From an uncultured Oscillospiraceae bacterium (GTDB lineage: Bacteria > Bacillota > Clostridia > Oscillospirales > Ruminococcaceae): DNA of 54,943 nt. The notes below the pieces were generated by a model, which did not search any database, was not told where the DNA came from, and saw only the letters and a list, made by a program, of their open reading frames with translations. A program made the position numbers and the translations under genes. This document shows positions 1 to 8,364 of this stretch, in pieces. The DNA lies in assembly GCA_949298535.1 (NCBI GenBank), contig CASFXA010000094.1, positions 1 to 54,943 of the forward strand, written 5' to 3'. The first letter of the stretch is position 1, and each line of letters opens with the position of its first letter.

Positions 1-6
1 TTATCC

Positions 7-495
7 TCATCCCTCCGCCGGCTCCCGTTCCCCCAAAGCCTGGAGGAAGCCTCCCAGACGGGGGCTGCTCAGGTCGGCGCCGATGATGGTGTCCCCCCGC
101 ATCAGCAGGCTGGCCAGCGCCTCCTCCGGTCCTTTTTCTCCCTCATAATTGAGCACCAGATAGACGTATTTGTCGGCGGTTTTCCCTTTGTACCGGTCCA
201 GACGGAAGCCCCGGCTTTGGAGGAGGTAGGAATACTTGGTGTAAATTTCATCAAATTCCTTGGGAATCAGTACCTCTGTCTGGGAAACAGGCTCCGGCTC
301 CACCTCCCATCCCAGGGAGGTCAGGTAGGCCACCCGGTCCTCGTTGGTTTTACATTTGGGCGGTTTGGGGACGCCGAAAACGGGGATGGCATCCCCCTCC
401 CCCGCCAGCAGGAAAAATCCCAGGGCGGTCACCAGGGAAAGGGCGAAAACGGCAGCGACAACGCTTCGGCGCAGCCGGAAGGAAAGGATGAACAT
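7..495 (-). CDS. DUF4830-like membrane-anchored protein
   Basis: A 162-residue protein with one N-terminal hydrophobic segment (about residues 10-32) that could act as a signal anchor, followed by an extracytoplasmic domain. The stretch beginning TNEDRVAYLTSLGWEVE and continuing through a conserved IPKEFDEIY motif resembles what I know of DUF4830, a small domain of unknown function common in gut Clostridia. The gene reads away from the pseudouridine synthase gene, and the 197 bp between them must hold both promoters. The start at 495 has a weak purine-rich stretch upstream. Function unknown; assignment to the domain is from memory of its sequence pattern. Confidence 0.75.
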   Translation of the reverse strand: MFILSFRLRRSVVAAVFALSLVTALGFFLLAGEGDAIPVFGVPKPPKCKTNEDRVAYLTSLGWEVEPEPVSQTEVLIPKEFDEIYTKYSYLLQSRGFRLDRYKGKTADKYVYLVLNYEGEKGPEEALASLLMRGDTIIGADLSSPRLGGFLQALGEREPAEG

Positions 496-692
496 GGCAA
501 AGCCTCCTTTGGTAGGGATAATGGAAAGGAGAAGGGGAGAAAAATCCGGAGGAAGCCGGGTGCTTTTCTTTCCATTTTATGCGGCGAAAAGAAGGGAATA
601 TGAGCCGGAACGTAGCGAAGGAGCGAAAAATGTGATATGATGAGTTTCGGCGAAAAGGAGCGGCGGCAGCCGGCAGAGAAGGAGGAAGAACC

Positions 693-1448
693 ATGGCGCT
701 GGTGCGGTTGGACAAGGCCCTGTCGGACCAGGGAATGTGGAGCCGAAAGGATGTGAAGAGCCTCGTCCGGAAAGGCAGAGTGGCGGTGAACGGCTGCCCG
801 GAAACCGATCCGGGGCGGAAGGTGGACCGGCAGGAGGATCGGGTGACAGTAGATGGCCGGGAGATTGCCCTGAAGGAACATCTGTATCTGATGCTTCATA
901 AACCGGCGGGAGTGGTGTCCGCCACCAGGGACGTCCGGGAGCGGACAGTGGTGGACCTGGTGCCGCCTCAGCTGCGGCGTCCGGGGCTTTTCCCGGCGGG
1001 ACGCCTGGACAAGGACACCACCGGAATGATGATCCTCACCGACGATGGGGAACTGGCTCACCGCATCCTGTCCCCCCGCAGCCATGTGCCAAAGACCTAT
1101 ATCGCCCGGCTGGATCGTCCGGTGACAGAGGAGATGGTCCGGGCCTTTGCCGCGGGCATCCCCCTGAAAGGGGAAGGGGAATGTCTGCCGGCGACGCTGC
1201 GCGTCCGGGGGGAGCAGGAGGGGGAGGTGACCATCTGTGAGGGAATGTACCATCAGATCAAGCGGATGTTCGCCGTCTGCGGGGCCACAGTGCTGACCCT
1301 CAAGCGGATCTCCATGGGCGGATTGGCCCTGGATCCCGCTTTGGCGGAAGGAGCCTGCCGGGAGCTGACAGCGGAGGAGCTGGAGCTGCTGGAGCGGCGG
1401 ACGCCGCCGGAGATTGGTGAGATTGCACAAGGCGGGGAAGCGGATTGA
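693..1448 (+). CDS. rsuA: RsuA/RluB-family rRNA pseudouridine synthase
   Basis: Isomerises a specific uridine in ribosomal RNA to pseudouridine in the cytoplasm. The N-terminus (about residues 3-50) is an S4 RNA-binding domain starting VRLDKALSDQG, followed by the TruA/RsuA catalytic fold. The family signature GRLDKDTTG is at residues 103-111, with the catalytic aspartate at D106, and LMLHKPAGVVS precedes it at about 66-76. At 251 residues it has the usual length for RsuA-type enzymes. The start follows GAAGGAGGAAGAACC, a good Shine-Dalgarno. Whether it modifies 16S (RsuA) or 23S (RluB) cannot be told from sequence alone; the short C-terminus favours RsuA. Confidence 0.9.
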   Translation: MALVRLDKALSDQGMWSRKDVKSLVRKGRVAVNGCPETDPGRKVDRQEDRVTVDGREIALKEHLYLMLHKPAGVVSATRDVRERTVVDLVPPQLRRPGLFPAGRLDKDTTGMMILTDDGELAHRILSPRSHVPKTYIARLDRPVTEEMVRAFAAGIPLKGEGECLPATLRVRGEQEGEVTICEGMYHQIKRMFAVCGATVLTLKRISMGGLALDPALAEGACRELTAEELELLERRTPPEIGEIAQGGEAD

Positions 1449-1842
1449 TCTTCCGGCAAAATGTCGAAAAGGGGCCACAGAGGGAAAAATTTGGATCATG
1501 GTCTGTTCATATGATGGCAATATTTTTGTGGTAATGTAAAAGGCACCTGGAATTGTCTGCCCCCTTTTTTGGTAAATATTACGCCGTAGGGATGAAAAAG
1601 AGAAAAACACTGGCTTTTTTTGGCTGTAAAAGGTCTTTTTTCACAGTCAAAACCTGATTTTTGCCCCTGAAATGATAAAAGTCTCCAATTGTGATTTGCA
1701 AAGCCACAATTTAATTCTAAAAAACTGTTGCAATTGCACAAAAAACAAGTTACAATAGAGATTGTATCAGAGGATTGTTTCCGGTCACTTTGCATAAGAG
1801 GTTACAAAGCAGATCATCAAACGGTGAAGAGGGGTAAGAAGT
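1449..1842 (+). promoter_or_regulatory. Intergenic region with promoter and inverted repeat upstream of the CdaR-like regulator
   Basis: This 394-bp gap holds a sigma-A-like promoter: TTGCAA at 1728-1733, a 17-bp spacer and TACAAT at 1751-1756, about 90 bp before the regulator start. Just upstream is an inverted repeat AATTGTG (1687-1693) / CACAATT (1705-1711), a plausible operator or CRE-like site. The stretch 1555-1680 is rich in A and T runs and has no gene. No clear intrinsic terminator for the pseudouridine synthase gene was found. Confidence 0.6.
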
Positions 1843-2928
1843 ATGTCTAACAGATTGTTTCAGGGGCTTGTTTATCAGATGCGCGACGTCACCAACAAAA
1901 CAATTGGCGTTGTGGATGAAAACGCCATCATCATCGCCTGCAGCGACCTGACCAAGATCGGAGAACCCCGTGAGCGGGTGGCAGAAGTGCTCAACGAGAG
2001 CAATGACCTGTTTATCCACGACAAATATACTTATAAGCCCTTCGGCTCCAAAATGAAGGCGGAATACGCAGTGTTTGTGGAGGGCACCGACGATCTGGCC
2101 GCCAAGCTGTGCGGCGTGCTGACCATTTCTCTCAACAATATCAAGCAGTATTACGATGAAAAATACGACCGGGGCAATTTTATCAAAAATGTCATCCTGG
2201 ACAACATTCTGCCGGGGGACATCTTCGTCAAAGCCCGGGAGCTGCATTTCAGCTCTGAGGTGAGCCGGGTGGTGCTGCTGATCCGCATTGTTTCCGCCAA
2301 CGATATTTCCGCCTTCGACGTCATTCAGAACCTGTTCCCCGACAAGCAGAAGGACTTTGTCTTCAACATCAGCGAAAGCGACATCGTTCTGGTCAAGGAG
2401 ATCAAGAGCGGCATCGACACCAAGGATCTGGAAAAGCTGGCCCGTTCCATTGTGGACACCCTGGGCAGCGAATTCTACACCAAGGTGGTAGTGGGAATCG
2501 GCACCGTGGTCACCGGCGTCAAGGACCTGGCCAAATCCTTCCGGGAGGCGCAGGCGGCCCTGGAGGTGGGCAAGGTGTTCGACACCGAAAAGCTGATTGT
2601 CAGCTACGACAATCTGGGCATCGCCCGGATCATCTACCAGCTGCCCACCACGCTGTGCGAGATGTTTCTCAAGGAGGTCTTTAAGAAGGGTTCCATTGAG
2701 AGTCTGGATCAGGAGACCCTGTTTACCATCCAGAAGTTCTTTGAAAACAACCTGAATGTTTCCGAAACTTCCCGGAAGCTCTTTGTCCACCGGAACACTC
2801 TGGTGTATCGGCTGGAGAAGATCAAAAAACTTACCGGTCTGGATCTTCGGGAATTTGATCACGCCATTATCTTCAAGGTGGCGCTGATGGTCAAGAAATA
2901 TTTGACCGCCAATCCTGTGAAATACTAA
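1843..2928 (+). CDS. CdaR/PucR-type transcriptional regulator
   Basis: A 361-residue cytoplasmic regulator. The N-terminal third resembles a sugar-diacid/CdaR-type sensory domain, the middle a GGDEF-like CdaR domain, and the C-terminus (about residues 300-345) is the PucR-type helix-turn-helix, seen as NLNVSETSRKLFVHRNTLVY followed by RLEKIKKLTG. This C-terminal pattern is characteristic of the family, where loss of successive columns is replaced by a one-gene activator or repressor design. It sits 135 bp upstream of ftsE in the same direction, an arrangement I recall from other Clostridia. What ligand it senses, and whether it regulates the ftsEX block, is not shown. Start ATG 1843 follows AAGAGGGGTAAGAAGT. 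Confidence 0.82.
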   Translation: MSNRLFQGLVYQMRDVTNKTIGVVDENAIIIACSDLTKIGEPRERVAEVLNESNDLFIHDKYTYKPFGSKMKAEYAVFVEGTDDLAAKLCGVLTISLNNIKQYYDEKYDRGNFIKNVILDNILPGDIFVKARELHFSSEVSRVVLLIRIVSANDISAFDVIQNLFPDKQKDFVFNISESDIVLVKEIKSGIDTKDLEKLARSIVDTLGSEFYTKVVVGIGTVVTGVKDLAKSFREAQAALEVGKVFDTEKLIVSYDNLGIARIIYQLPTTLCEMFLKEVFKKGSIESLDQETLFTIQKFFENNLNVSETSRKLFVHRNTLVYRLEKIKKLTGLDLREFDHAIIFKVALMVKKYLTANPVKY

Positions 2929-3063
2929 GGATCCGGCGGTATTCAACCGGATAGCTTCGCCCGGAGGGACGACCAGGAATGGGGAGAGATGACAGACGCT
3001 CCCCATTCTTTGCGTCCGACGGGGAGCGCCGGGGATTACTCTAGTTTACAAGGCGGTGGACCA

Positions 3064-3741
3064 GTGATTCAGTTTACCAAGGTGTCCAAAACCTATGATA
3101 CCGGCACCGACGCCCTCCATAACGTCACCCTGAAGATCGACAAGGGGGAGTTCGTTTTTGTGGTGGGCCATTCCGGCGCGGGCAAAAGCACCCTCATCAA
3201 ATTGCTGCTCCGGGAGATCGCTCCCACCAAGGGTATTGTCAAGGTCAACGGCTACAATTTAAGCACCATGAAGCGGCGGCAGATCCCCGGTTTCCGCCGC
3301 ACCATCGGGGTGGTGTTCCAGGATTTCCGCCTGATTCCCACCATGACAGTTTTCCAGAACGTGGCTTTTGCCCTTCAGGTGACGGGGGTTTCCAGCAAGT
3401 ACATACGCCGCCGGGTGCCCTATATTCTGGACCTGCTGGGGCTGGCGGGAAAGGCCCGGTGCTATCCGCAGGAGATCAGCGGCGGCGAGCAGCAGCGGGT
3501 GGCGTTGGCCCGGGCGCTGGTGAACAATCCTGCCCTGATTATTGCCGACGAGCCAACCGGAAACATCGATCCGGAGCTGTCCTATGAGATTGTGGATCTG
3601 CTCAATGAGATCAACAAATGCGGCACCACCGTGGTGATGGTCACCCACGCTCAGGAGCTGGTGGAACAGTTTGACCACCGGGTCATCATGCTGGAAAAGG
3701 GCCGCGTGGTGGCGGATTACCCCGCGGGAGGTGGCTACTGA
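3064..3741 (+). CDS. ftsE: Cell-division ABC transporter ATPase FtsE
   Basis: ATP-binding subunit of the FtsEX complex, which uses ATP hydrolysis to switch on cell-wall hydrolases at the membrane. Walker A GHSGAGKST lies at about residues 35-43, the signature ISGGEQQR and Walker B LIIADEPTGN follow, and the length (225 residues) is typical. I chose the GTG at 3064 (protein VIQFTKVSKTYD) because AAGGCGGTGG sits just upstream and FtsE homologues begin there; an ATG at 2989 would add 25 residues with no homology. The stop overlaps the ftsX start by one base (TGATG), so the two are translationally coupled. Confidence 0.95.
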   Translation: MIQFTKVSKTYDTGTDALHNVTLKIDKGEFVFVVGHSGAGKSTLIKLLLREIAPTKGIVKVNGYNLSTMKRRQIPGFRRTIGVVFQDFRLIPTMTVFQNVAFALQVTGVSSKYIRRRVPYILDLLGLAGKARCYPQEISGGEQQRVALARALVNNPALIIADEPTGNIDPELSYEIVDLLNEINKCGTTVVMVTHAQELVEQFDHRVIMLEKGRVVADYPAGGGY

Positions 3742-4649
3742 TGACGTTGTCCAGCTTTGGCTATCTGCTCAAGGAGGGCGGGCGGAACATCAAGGCCAAC
3801 CGCCAGATGTCGGTGGCGTCCATTGGCGTATTGGTGGCCTGTATGCTCCTCATCGGCGCGGCGGTACTGTTCACCATGAACGTCAATTCCATCATGGGCT
3901 ACATCGAGTCTATGAACGAGATGGTGGTGTTTGTGGAGGATGACGCCGACCAGGGCACCATTGACGCCCTGGGACAATCGCTGAAAAATGACCGGAATAT
4001 CAGCTCCGTCACTTATACCTCAAAGGAAGAGGCCCTGGAGGAACAGATGGGGATGATGGAGGACGCCGCGGGATTGCTGGAAGGTCTCCAGGGGGATGAA
4101 AATCCTCTCCCCGCCTCCTATTCCATCCAGGTGAAGGATCTGGAGCTGCTGGATGAGACAGTGGCCCGGATCAACAACATGACCGGCGTCAACTATGCTG
4201 TGGCTCCCACCGATGTGGCCGCCACCCTGGTGGATGTCAAAACCGGCGTCAGCACCGCGGGGCTGCTGATTGTGGCCATTCTGGGAATGGTGTCGGTGAT
4301 CATCGTCTCCAATACCATCAAGGTGACGGTGTTCAACCGGAGAAAAGAGATCAGCATTATGAAATATGTGGGGGCTACAGACGCCTTCATCCGCATCCCG
4401 TTTTTGGTGGAAGGAATGGTCATCGGGCTGGTGTCGGCGCTGCTGGCCTTTGGGCTGCTGTGGGCCGGTTATGATTATGTGCTGCGGTGGCTGGGAGAGA
4501 CCGGCTCCAGCTGGCTGCAGATGGCTTATGCCAATCTCATTCCCTTTGACGCCATGGCCCTCAAGCTGCTGAGCGGTTTCGCCGGGGCGGGAGTGGGCTT
4601 CGGCGTGTTGGGAAGCCTGTTCTTCCTGGGACGGTACTTGAAGGTATGA
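3741..4649 (+). CDS. ftsX: Cell-division permease-like protein FtsX
   Basis: Membrane partner of FtsE; 302 residues with the usual four transmembrane helices, one near residues 28-50 and three in the C-terminal half (about 170-195, 220-245 and 275-298). The extracellular loop between the first and second helices (about 55-165) is the part that contacts the hydrolase in characterised systems. The cytoplasmic motif FNRRKEISIMKYVGATDAFI is typical of the family. It overlaps ftsE by one base and the following M23 gene starts within 45 bp, so the hydrolase encoded next is the likely target of FtsEX here. Confidence 0.94.
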   Translation: MTLSSFGYLLKEGGRNIKANRQMSVASIGVLVACMLLIGAAVLFTMNVNSIMGYIESMNEMVVFVEDDADQGTIDALGQSLKNDRNISSVTYTSKEEALEEQMGMMEDAAGLLEGLQGDENPLPASYSIQVKDLELLDETVARINNMTGVNYAVAPTDVAATLVDVKTGVSTAGLLIVAILGMVSVIIVSNTIKVTVFNRRKEISIMKYVGATDAFIRIPFLVEGMVIGLVSALLAFGLLWAGYDYVLRWLGETGSSWLQMAYANLIPFDAMALKLLSGFAGAGVGFGVLGSLFFLGRYLKV

Positions 4650-4693
4650 GAAGGGCCCTTTCGCCGGGGCGGGGACAAGGAAGGTGTTTTTCC

Positions 4694-5866
4694 ATGAGCA
4701 AAAAATTTTGGTACAAGCTGACCGCGGCAGCGGCCTGCTGTTTGGTGCTGCTGGCGCTGCTGCCGGTGGCGGCCATGGAGGTGCGGGCGGACGACGAGGA
4801 TACCCTCAAGGACCTCAATTCCCGTTACGAGGAGCTGGAGGCCCAGCAAACCGCGCTGCAAAACAAAATCGATCAGGCCAAGACTGAAAAGGAAAAGCAG
4901 CTGGCCATCAAAGAGAAGACCGCCAGTGAAATCTCCATCCTCAAGGAACAGATCAGCGTTCTCAATCAAAAGATCGCCTACCTGGAGACAGAAATTGCCA
5001 ACCGGGAGGAAGAGATCGCCGGGTTGAGCAGCGATATAGATGAAAACTATGAGCTGTTCAAGCAGCGGGTGCGCAGTATGTATATGACGGACAATACCAC
5101 CACACTGGGCCTTGTGTTCGGTTCCGATTCCTTCAGCGAGTTTCTCACCCGCAGCGAATACCTCAAACGGGTGGCGGAGCATGACCAGGCGCTGATTAAT
5201 CAGCTGAATACGGACAAGGCCGCGGTGGAGGAGGCCAAAGCCGCCCTGGATGCAGACCGGGAGGATCTGGAGGCATCCCAGATTTCGGTGGAGGCCAAAA
5301 AGTCGGAGCTGGATCAGAAGCTGTCCGCCACGGAACAGCAGATTCAGAATATTTCTCAGATGGAAGAGGAGTTTTTGGCCAACAAGGAGGCCCTCCAGCA
5401 GGAGATGAAGGAGGTCCAGGAGGAGATTGACGCCATCTATGCCGCCATGGACAACAGCGGCGATTATGTGGGCGGCTCCTTCTCCTATCCCATCCCCAGC
5501 TATCGCAGCATCAGCTCCTATTATGGCTGGCGCTTTGGCGGCACAGATTTCCACACCGGTGTGGACTTCCCCGCGCCGGCGGGAACCCCCATTCTGGCCC
5601 CCAATGCCGGCGCGGTCAGCTACACCAAGAATACCTATGTCGCCGGCGTGGGCTATGGCCGGTATATGATCGTGGACCATGGCGGCGGGTACACCACCCT
5701 TTATGGTCATCTTTCCGCCATTGTGGCCCAGCTGGGGGAGCAGGTGAGCAAGGGAGAGACCATCGCGAAGGTGGGCACCACCGGTTGGTCCACCGGCAAT
5801 CATCTCCATTTTGAGATCCGTATTGACGGTCAGCATCAGAACCCGCTGAACTATTTGGCGTCATAA
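4694..5866 (+). CDS. M23 murein hydrolase with coiled coil, probable FtsEX effector
   Basis: A 390-residue secreted peptidoglycan endopeptidase. A signal peptide (about residues 1-32, ending near VRADDE) is followed by a long coiled coil (about 33-255) rich in Glu, Gln and Lys, then a LytM/M23 domain. Zinc-site motifs are intact: HTGVD, the YGHLSAI histidine and GNHLHFEI (HxH). This domain order matches EnvC/PcsB-like effectors, where the coiled coil docks on FtsX; unlike EnvC, the metal residues are present, so the protein is probably an enzyme itself. The ATG at 4694 is preferred (AAGGAAGG upstream, signal peptide begins at once) over an ATG at 4646. Confidence 0.9.
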   Translation: MSKKFWYKLTAAAACCLVLLALLPVAAMEVRADDEDTLKDLNSRYEELEAQQTALQNKIDQAKTEKEKQLAIKEKTASEISILKEQISVLNQKIAYLETEIANREEEIAGLSSDIDENYELFKQRVRSMYMTDNTTTLGLVFGSDSFSEFLTRSEYLKRVAEHDQALINQLNTDKAAVEEAKAALDADREDLEASQISVEAKKSELDQKLSATEQQIQNISQMEEEFLANKEALQQEMKEVQEEIDAIYAAMDNSGDYVGGSFSYPIPSYRSISSYYGWRFGGTDFHTGVDFPAPAGTPILAPNAGAVSYTKNTYVAGVGYGRYMIVDHGGGYTTLYGHLSAIVAQLGEQVSKGETIAKVGTTGWSTGNHLHFEIRIDGQHQNPLNYLAS

Positions 5867-5906
5867 ATTCAGCCCCTTTTTGGGCGTTAACCCTACGGAG
5901 GTGCCG

Positions 5907-7151
5907 ATGAACAAAAAGATTTCTCTGGGCGCGGCCATCGCCTATATGGCCCTGGTGGCGGCGGTGGTGTTTGCCATCACCAGCATCCGTTCCGCCAATA
6001 TTTTCAATGACAAGCTGAAAAATCTGGACGAGCGGGAAGCCACCTATGATAAACTTTCGGAAATTGACCGCTATGTCCGGGATAATTATTATGGGGACAT
6101 CGATGAGGACGCCCTGCTTTCGGGAGCGGCGGCAGGCTATGTCAGCGGTTTGGGGGACGCAAAGGCCCAATACCTTACCCCCAAGGAATATGAGGCGTAT
6201 CAAAAGACCGATGACGGCCAGTATGTGGGCATCGGCGTGGTGACCGAGCTGAGCGAGGATGGTTACATCCGGCTGCGCACCGTCTATCCCGATTCACCCG
6301 CCGCCAGCGTGGGCCTTCAGGAGGGGGACATCATCATCAGCGTGGATGGGGAACCGGCCCGGGCGGACAACTACGAGGCGCTCACCGCCACCTTTAAAGG
6401 GGACGCGGGCACCAAGCTGACGCTGGTCAAGCGCCAGGACAACAATGAAACCACCCTGGAAATCACCCGCAGCCAGGTGAACGTTCCCACCGTGACAGCC
6501 CAGAATCTTTCAGGCGCCGGCTATATCCGCTTTTCCAACATTGCCGCCGCCACGGCGGATCAGCTGGACCGGGCGGTCAGGGAACTGACCCAGCAGGGGA
6601 TCACCTCTTTGATTTTCGACCTCCGCGGGATTAGCAGCAGCAATGCCGGATATATTCTGGATATGCTGGAACTTTTCTGCCCCAAGGGGGACATCGCTTG
6701 CAGCAAGGATAAGGACGGTGGCCTCACCTCGTTGGGAGAATCGGATGGAGCCGCTTATGAGCTGCCCATGGCGGTGCTGGTGGATGACACCACAGCCGGC
6801 ACGCCTGAGCTGTTTGCCCTGGTAATCCAGCAGAACAGCAAGGGGAAGGTGGTGGGACTGCCCACCGCCGGTCAGGGGAGCATCCAGGAGGACTATAAGC
6901 TCACCGACGGTTCCGGTCTGGTGCTGACCACTGCCCTGTACGCCACCACCGACGGAAAAACCTACGATGGGGAAGGGGTCAGTCCTGATTACCGGGTGAA
7001 GCTGAATGTGGCGGATAACGAACGGGCCAATATCTACGGTATCCAGGAAGTGGACACCCAGTTGGGCAAAGCGCTGGAGGTAGTCACCGTTTTGGCCAAG
7101 ACGGAAAATGCTGTGGCAGGTTCCACTGCCGTGGCTGGGGAAGGGGCGTAA
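5907..7151 (+). CDS. S41/PDZ CtpB-like protein lacking the catalytic Ser and Lys
   Basis: A 414-residue protein with an N-terminal membrane anchor (about residues 8-28), a PDZ domain (about 105-175, starting YVGIGVVTELS) and a C-terminal-processing-peptidase fold. In active S41 enzymes the nucleophile is the middle serine of SASAS-E and the general base is the lysine of FGKG, 25 residues later. The gap-free counterpart here is TAGTPE at 296-301 and AGQG at 321-324, so Ser is Gly298 and Lys is Gln323; the NPGG stretch is also lost. I therefore read it as a pseudoprotease, perhaps a scaffold for the M23 hydrolase encoded just upstream. ATG 5907 has ACGGAGGTG upstream. The ftsEX-ctpB order is also seen in Bacillus subtilis. 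Confidence 0.85.
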   Translation: MNKKISLGAAIAYMALVAAVVFAITSIRSANIFNDKLKNLDEREATYDKLSEIDRYVRDNYYGDIDEDALLSGAAAGYVSGLGDAKAQYLTPKEYEAYQKTDDGQYVGIGVVTELSEDGYIRLRTVYPDSPAASVGLQEGDIIISVDGEPARADNYEALTATFKGDAGTKLTLVKRQDNNETTLEITRSQVNVPTVTAQNLSGAGYIRFSNIAAATADQLDRAVRELTQQGITSLIFDLRGISSSNAGYILDMLELFCPKGDIACSKDKDGGLTSLGESDGAAYELPMAVLVDDTTAGTPELFALVIQQNSKGKVVGLPTAGQGSIQEDYKLTDGSGLVLTTALYATTDGKTYDGEGVSPDYRVKLNVADNERANIYGIQEVDTQLGKALEVVTVLAKTENAVAGSTAVAGEGA

Positions 7152-7183
7152 TTCCAAGTTCCCTTCCAGCAGATGAGAATAGT

Positions 7184-7220
7184 GGCTTCGGCGCCTTGGG
7201 ATGGTTCCGAAGCCCTTTTT
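7184..7220 (+). terminator. Intrinsic terminator of the ftsEX block
   Basis: GGCTTCGG (7184-7191) pairs with CCGAAGCC (7207-7214), followed by CTTTTT. It lies 33 bp after the S41-like gene and would end the cdaR/ftsEX transcript. Confidence 0.85.
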
Positions 7221-7484
7221 CTTCCCTCCGGATGAAGTTGGGGGGGAGGAATCTGGATTCTCCCGGGAGAAAAACGCCGGAGGCAGGTCCGGCGGCGGAA
7301 AGTGACTGCTTTTTGATTCACAGAGGAGAAAAATGCAGGTATTTTTTCCCTTCCATCGTCATAGTGTTCAGAAGGGACAAGGGAAAAACGCTGGACAGAG
7401 CCGGCCTCTGGAACAAACATACAAGAACGCCGTGCCAGGAGGGAAAAAAACGGTGAAAACACCAGAATCTCCCGGAAATAAAAC

Positions 7485-7513
7485 TTGACAGGGGCGGTGG
7501 AGTTCACTATAAT
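7485..7513 (+). promoter_or_regulatory. Consensus sigma-A promoter of greA
   Basis: TTGACA at 7485-7490, a 17-bp spacer and TATAAT at 7508-7513: a perfect match to the housekeeping consensus. Transcription would begin near 7520, leaving a leader of about 250 nt before greA. The rest of the gap (7221-7484) shows no gene. Confidence 0.9.
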
Positions 7514-7519
7514 AATCTC

Positions 7520-7772
7520 TACTGGGCAGGTTGCGGCGCAATTTGTCCTGTAAAGCCGTATCCGAAAAAACAGCGTCACCGGACAGGGAGGCTGTTACAG
7601 CGCCGGAGGCCTTGGACCCAAAACGGATCCGGGCGGATCGCAGGAAAGTCTTGCGCGGGTCACGTGGGACTTTCCTCTTTGCTTATAACCGGAGGAGGAT
7701 ACAAAAACAGAACCTTTCGGAACTGCGTTTGCAGTTCCCCCTATATTAACAGAAAAAAGGAGTGCTTGCCCT
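7520..7772 (+). other. Long greA 5' leader with a GGAAAGTC/GACTTTCC hairpin
   Basis: About 250 nt of untranslated leader. AGGAAAGTC (7642-7650) pairs perfectly with GACTTTCCT (7668-7676) around a 17-nt loop and is followed by a weakly T-rich CTCTTTGCTT, so it could attenuate transcription. ACAGC/GCTGT and TATCCG/CGGATC pairings are possible upstream. I found no T-box (no TGGNACCGCG) and no riboswitch class I recognise. It could equally hold a small independent RNA. Confidence 0.5.
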
Positions 7773-8255
7773 ATGGCACAGGAAACCATTATGATGACTG
7801 CGGAAGGTTACGAGAACCTCAAGCAGGAGCTGGAGGAGCTGAAAACCGTCAAGCGCAGCCAGGTTGCGGATAAGATCAAAACCGCCAGAGGCTTTGGCGA
7901 TCTCTCAGAGAACAGCGAGTATGACGAAGCCAAAAACGAGCAGGCTCAGCTGGAGGCCCGGATCCTCCTCATTGAGGAGCAGATGAAGCACATCCAGATT
8001 GTGGACCGGGACGCTATGCCCAAGGGAATTGTCTCCATCGGCAGCATTGTCAAGATCCTGGACATCAAATATGAGGAGGAGCTGGAGTACCGTCTGGTCA
8101 GCAGTGCTGAATCCTCCGGCGATAACGAGATCCCTGCCATCACCGACAAGTCCCCTGTGGGAGAGGCTCTGCTGGGCCATAAGGAAGGGGAGACGGTGGA
8201 GGTCCATGCTCCCGCCGGCAATTTTAACATCAAGATTCTGGAGATCCGCACCTGA
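7773..8255 (+). CDS. greA: Transcription elongation factor GreA
   Basis: Binds the secondary channel of RNA polymerase and stimulates cleavage of backtracked transcripts. The 160-residue protein has the N-terminal antiparallel coiled coil (about 8-80) with the acidic tip seen in GFGDLSENSEYDEAKNEQAQ, and the C-terminal FKBP-like domain with SPVGEALLGHKEGETVEV. Length and domain order are standard. ATG 7773 follows AAAAAAGGAGTGCTTGCCCT. It is followed by lysS in the same direction, as in many Firmicutes. Confidence 0.96.
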   Translation: MAQETIMMTAEGYENLKQELEELKTVKRSQVADKIKTARGFGDLSENSEYDEAKNEQAQLEARILLIEEQMKHIQIVDRDAMPKGIVSIGSIVKILDIKYEEELEYRLVSSAESSGDNEIPAITDKSPVGEALLGHKEGETVEVHAPAGNFNIKILEIRT

Positions 8256-8282
8256 TCGGAAGGTGGGGCAGCAGAAGGAAGG

Positions 8283-8315
8283 ATGCGGGCTTTGTTTACC
8301 AGGGCTCGCATTTTT
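8283..8315 (+). terminator. Possible weak terminator between greA and lysS
   Basis: ATGCGGGCTTT (8283-8293) can pair with AGGGCTCGCAT (8301-8311) using several G-U pairs, followed by TTTTC. Probably partial, since no separate lysS promoter is visible. Confidence 0.5.
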
Positions 8316-8364
8316 CAGGACAAGGAAAGGGCCGGGCATCCCGGCGTAAGGAGGAACAAACAAC

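Noticed and set aside
1750-3006. Long minus-strand reading frame opposite the CdaR-like gene
   Set aside because: Antisense to a gene with clear homology; long mirror frames are expected in GC-rich coding DNA, and it shows no family motif.
7520-7772. T-box or known riboswitch in the greA leader
   Set aside because: No TGGNACCGCG antiterminator motif or other class-specific core was found.
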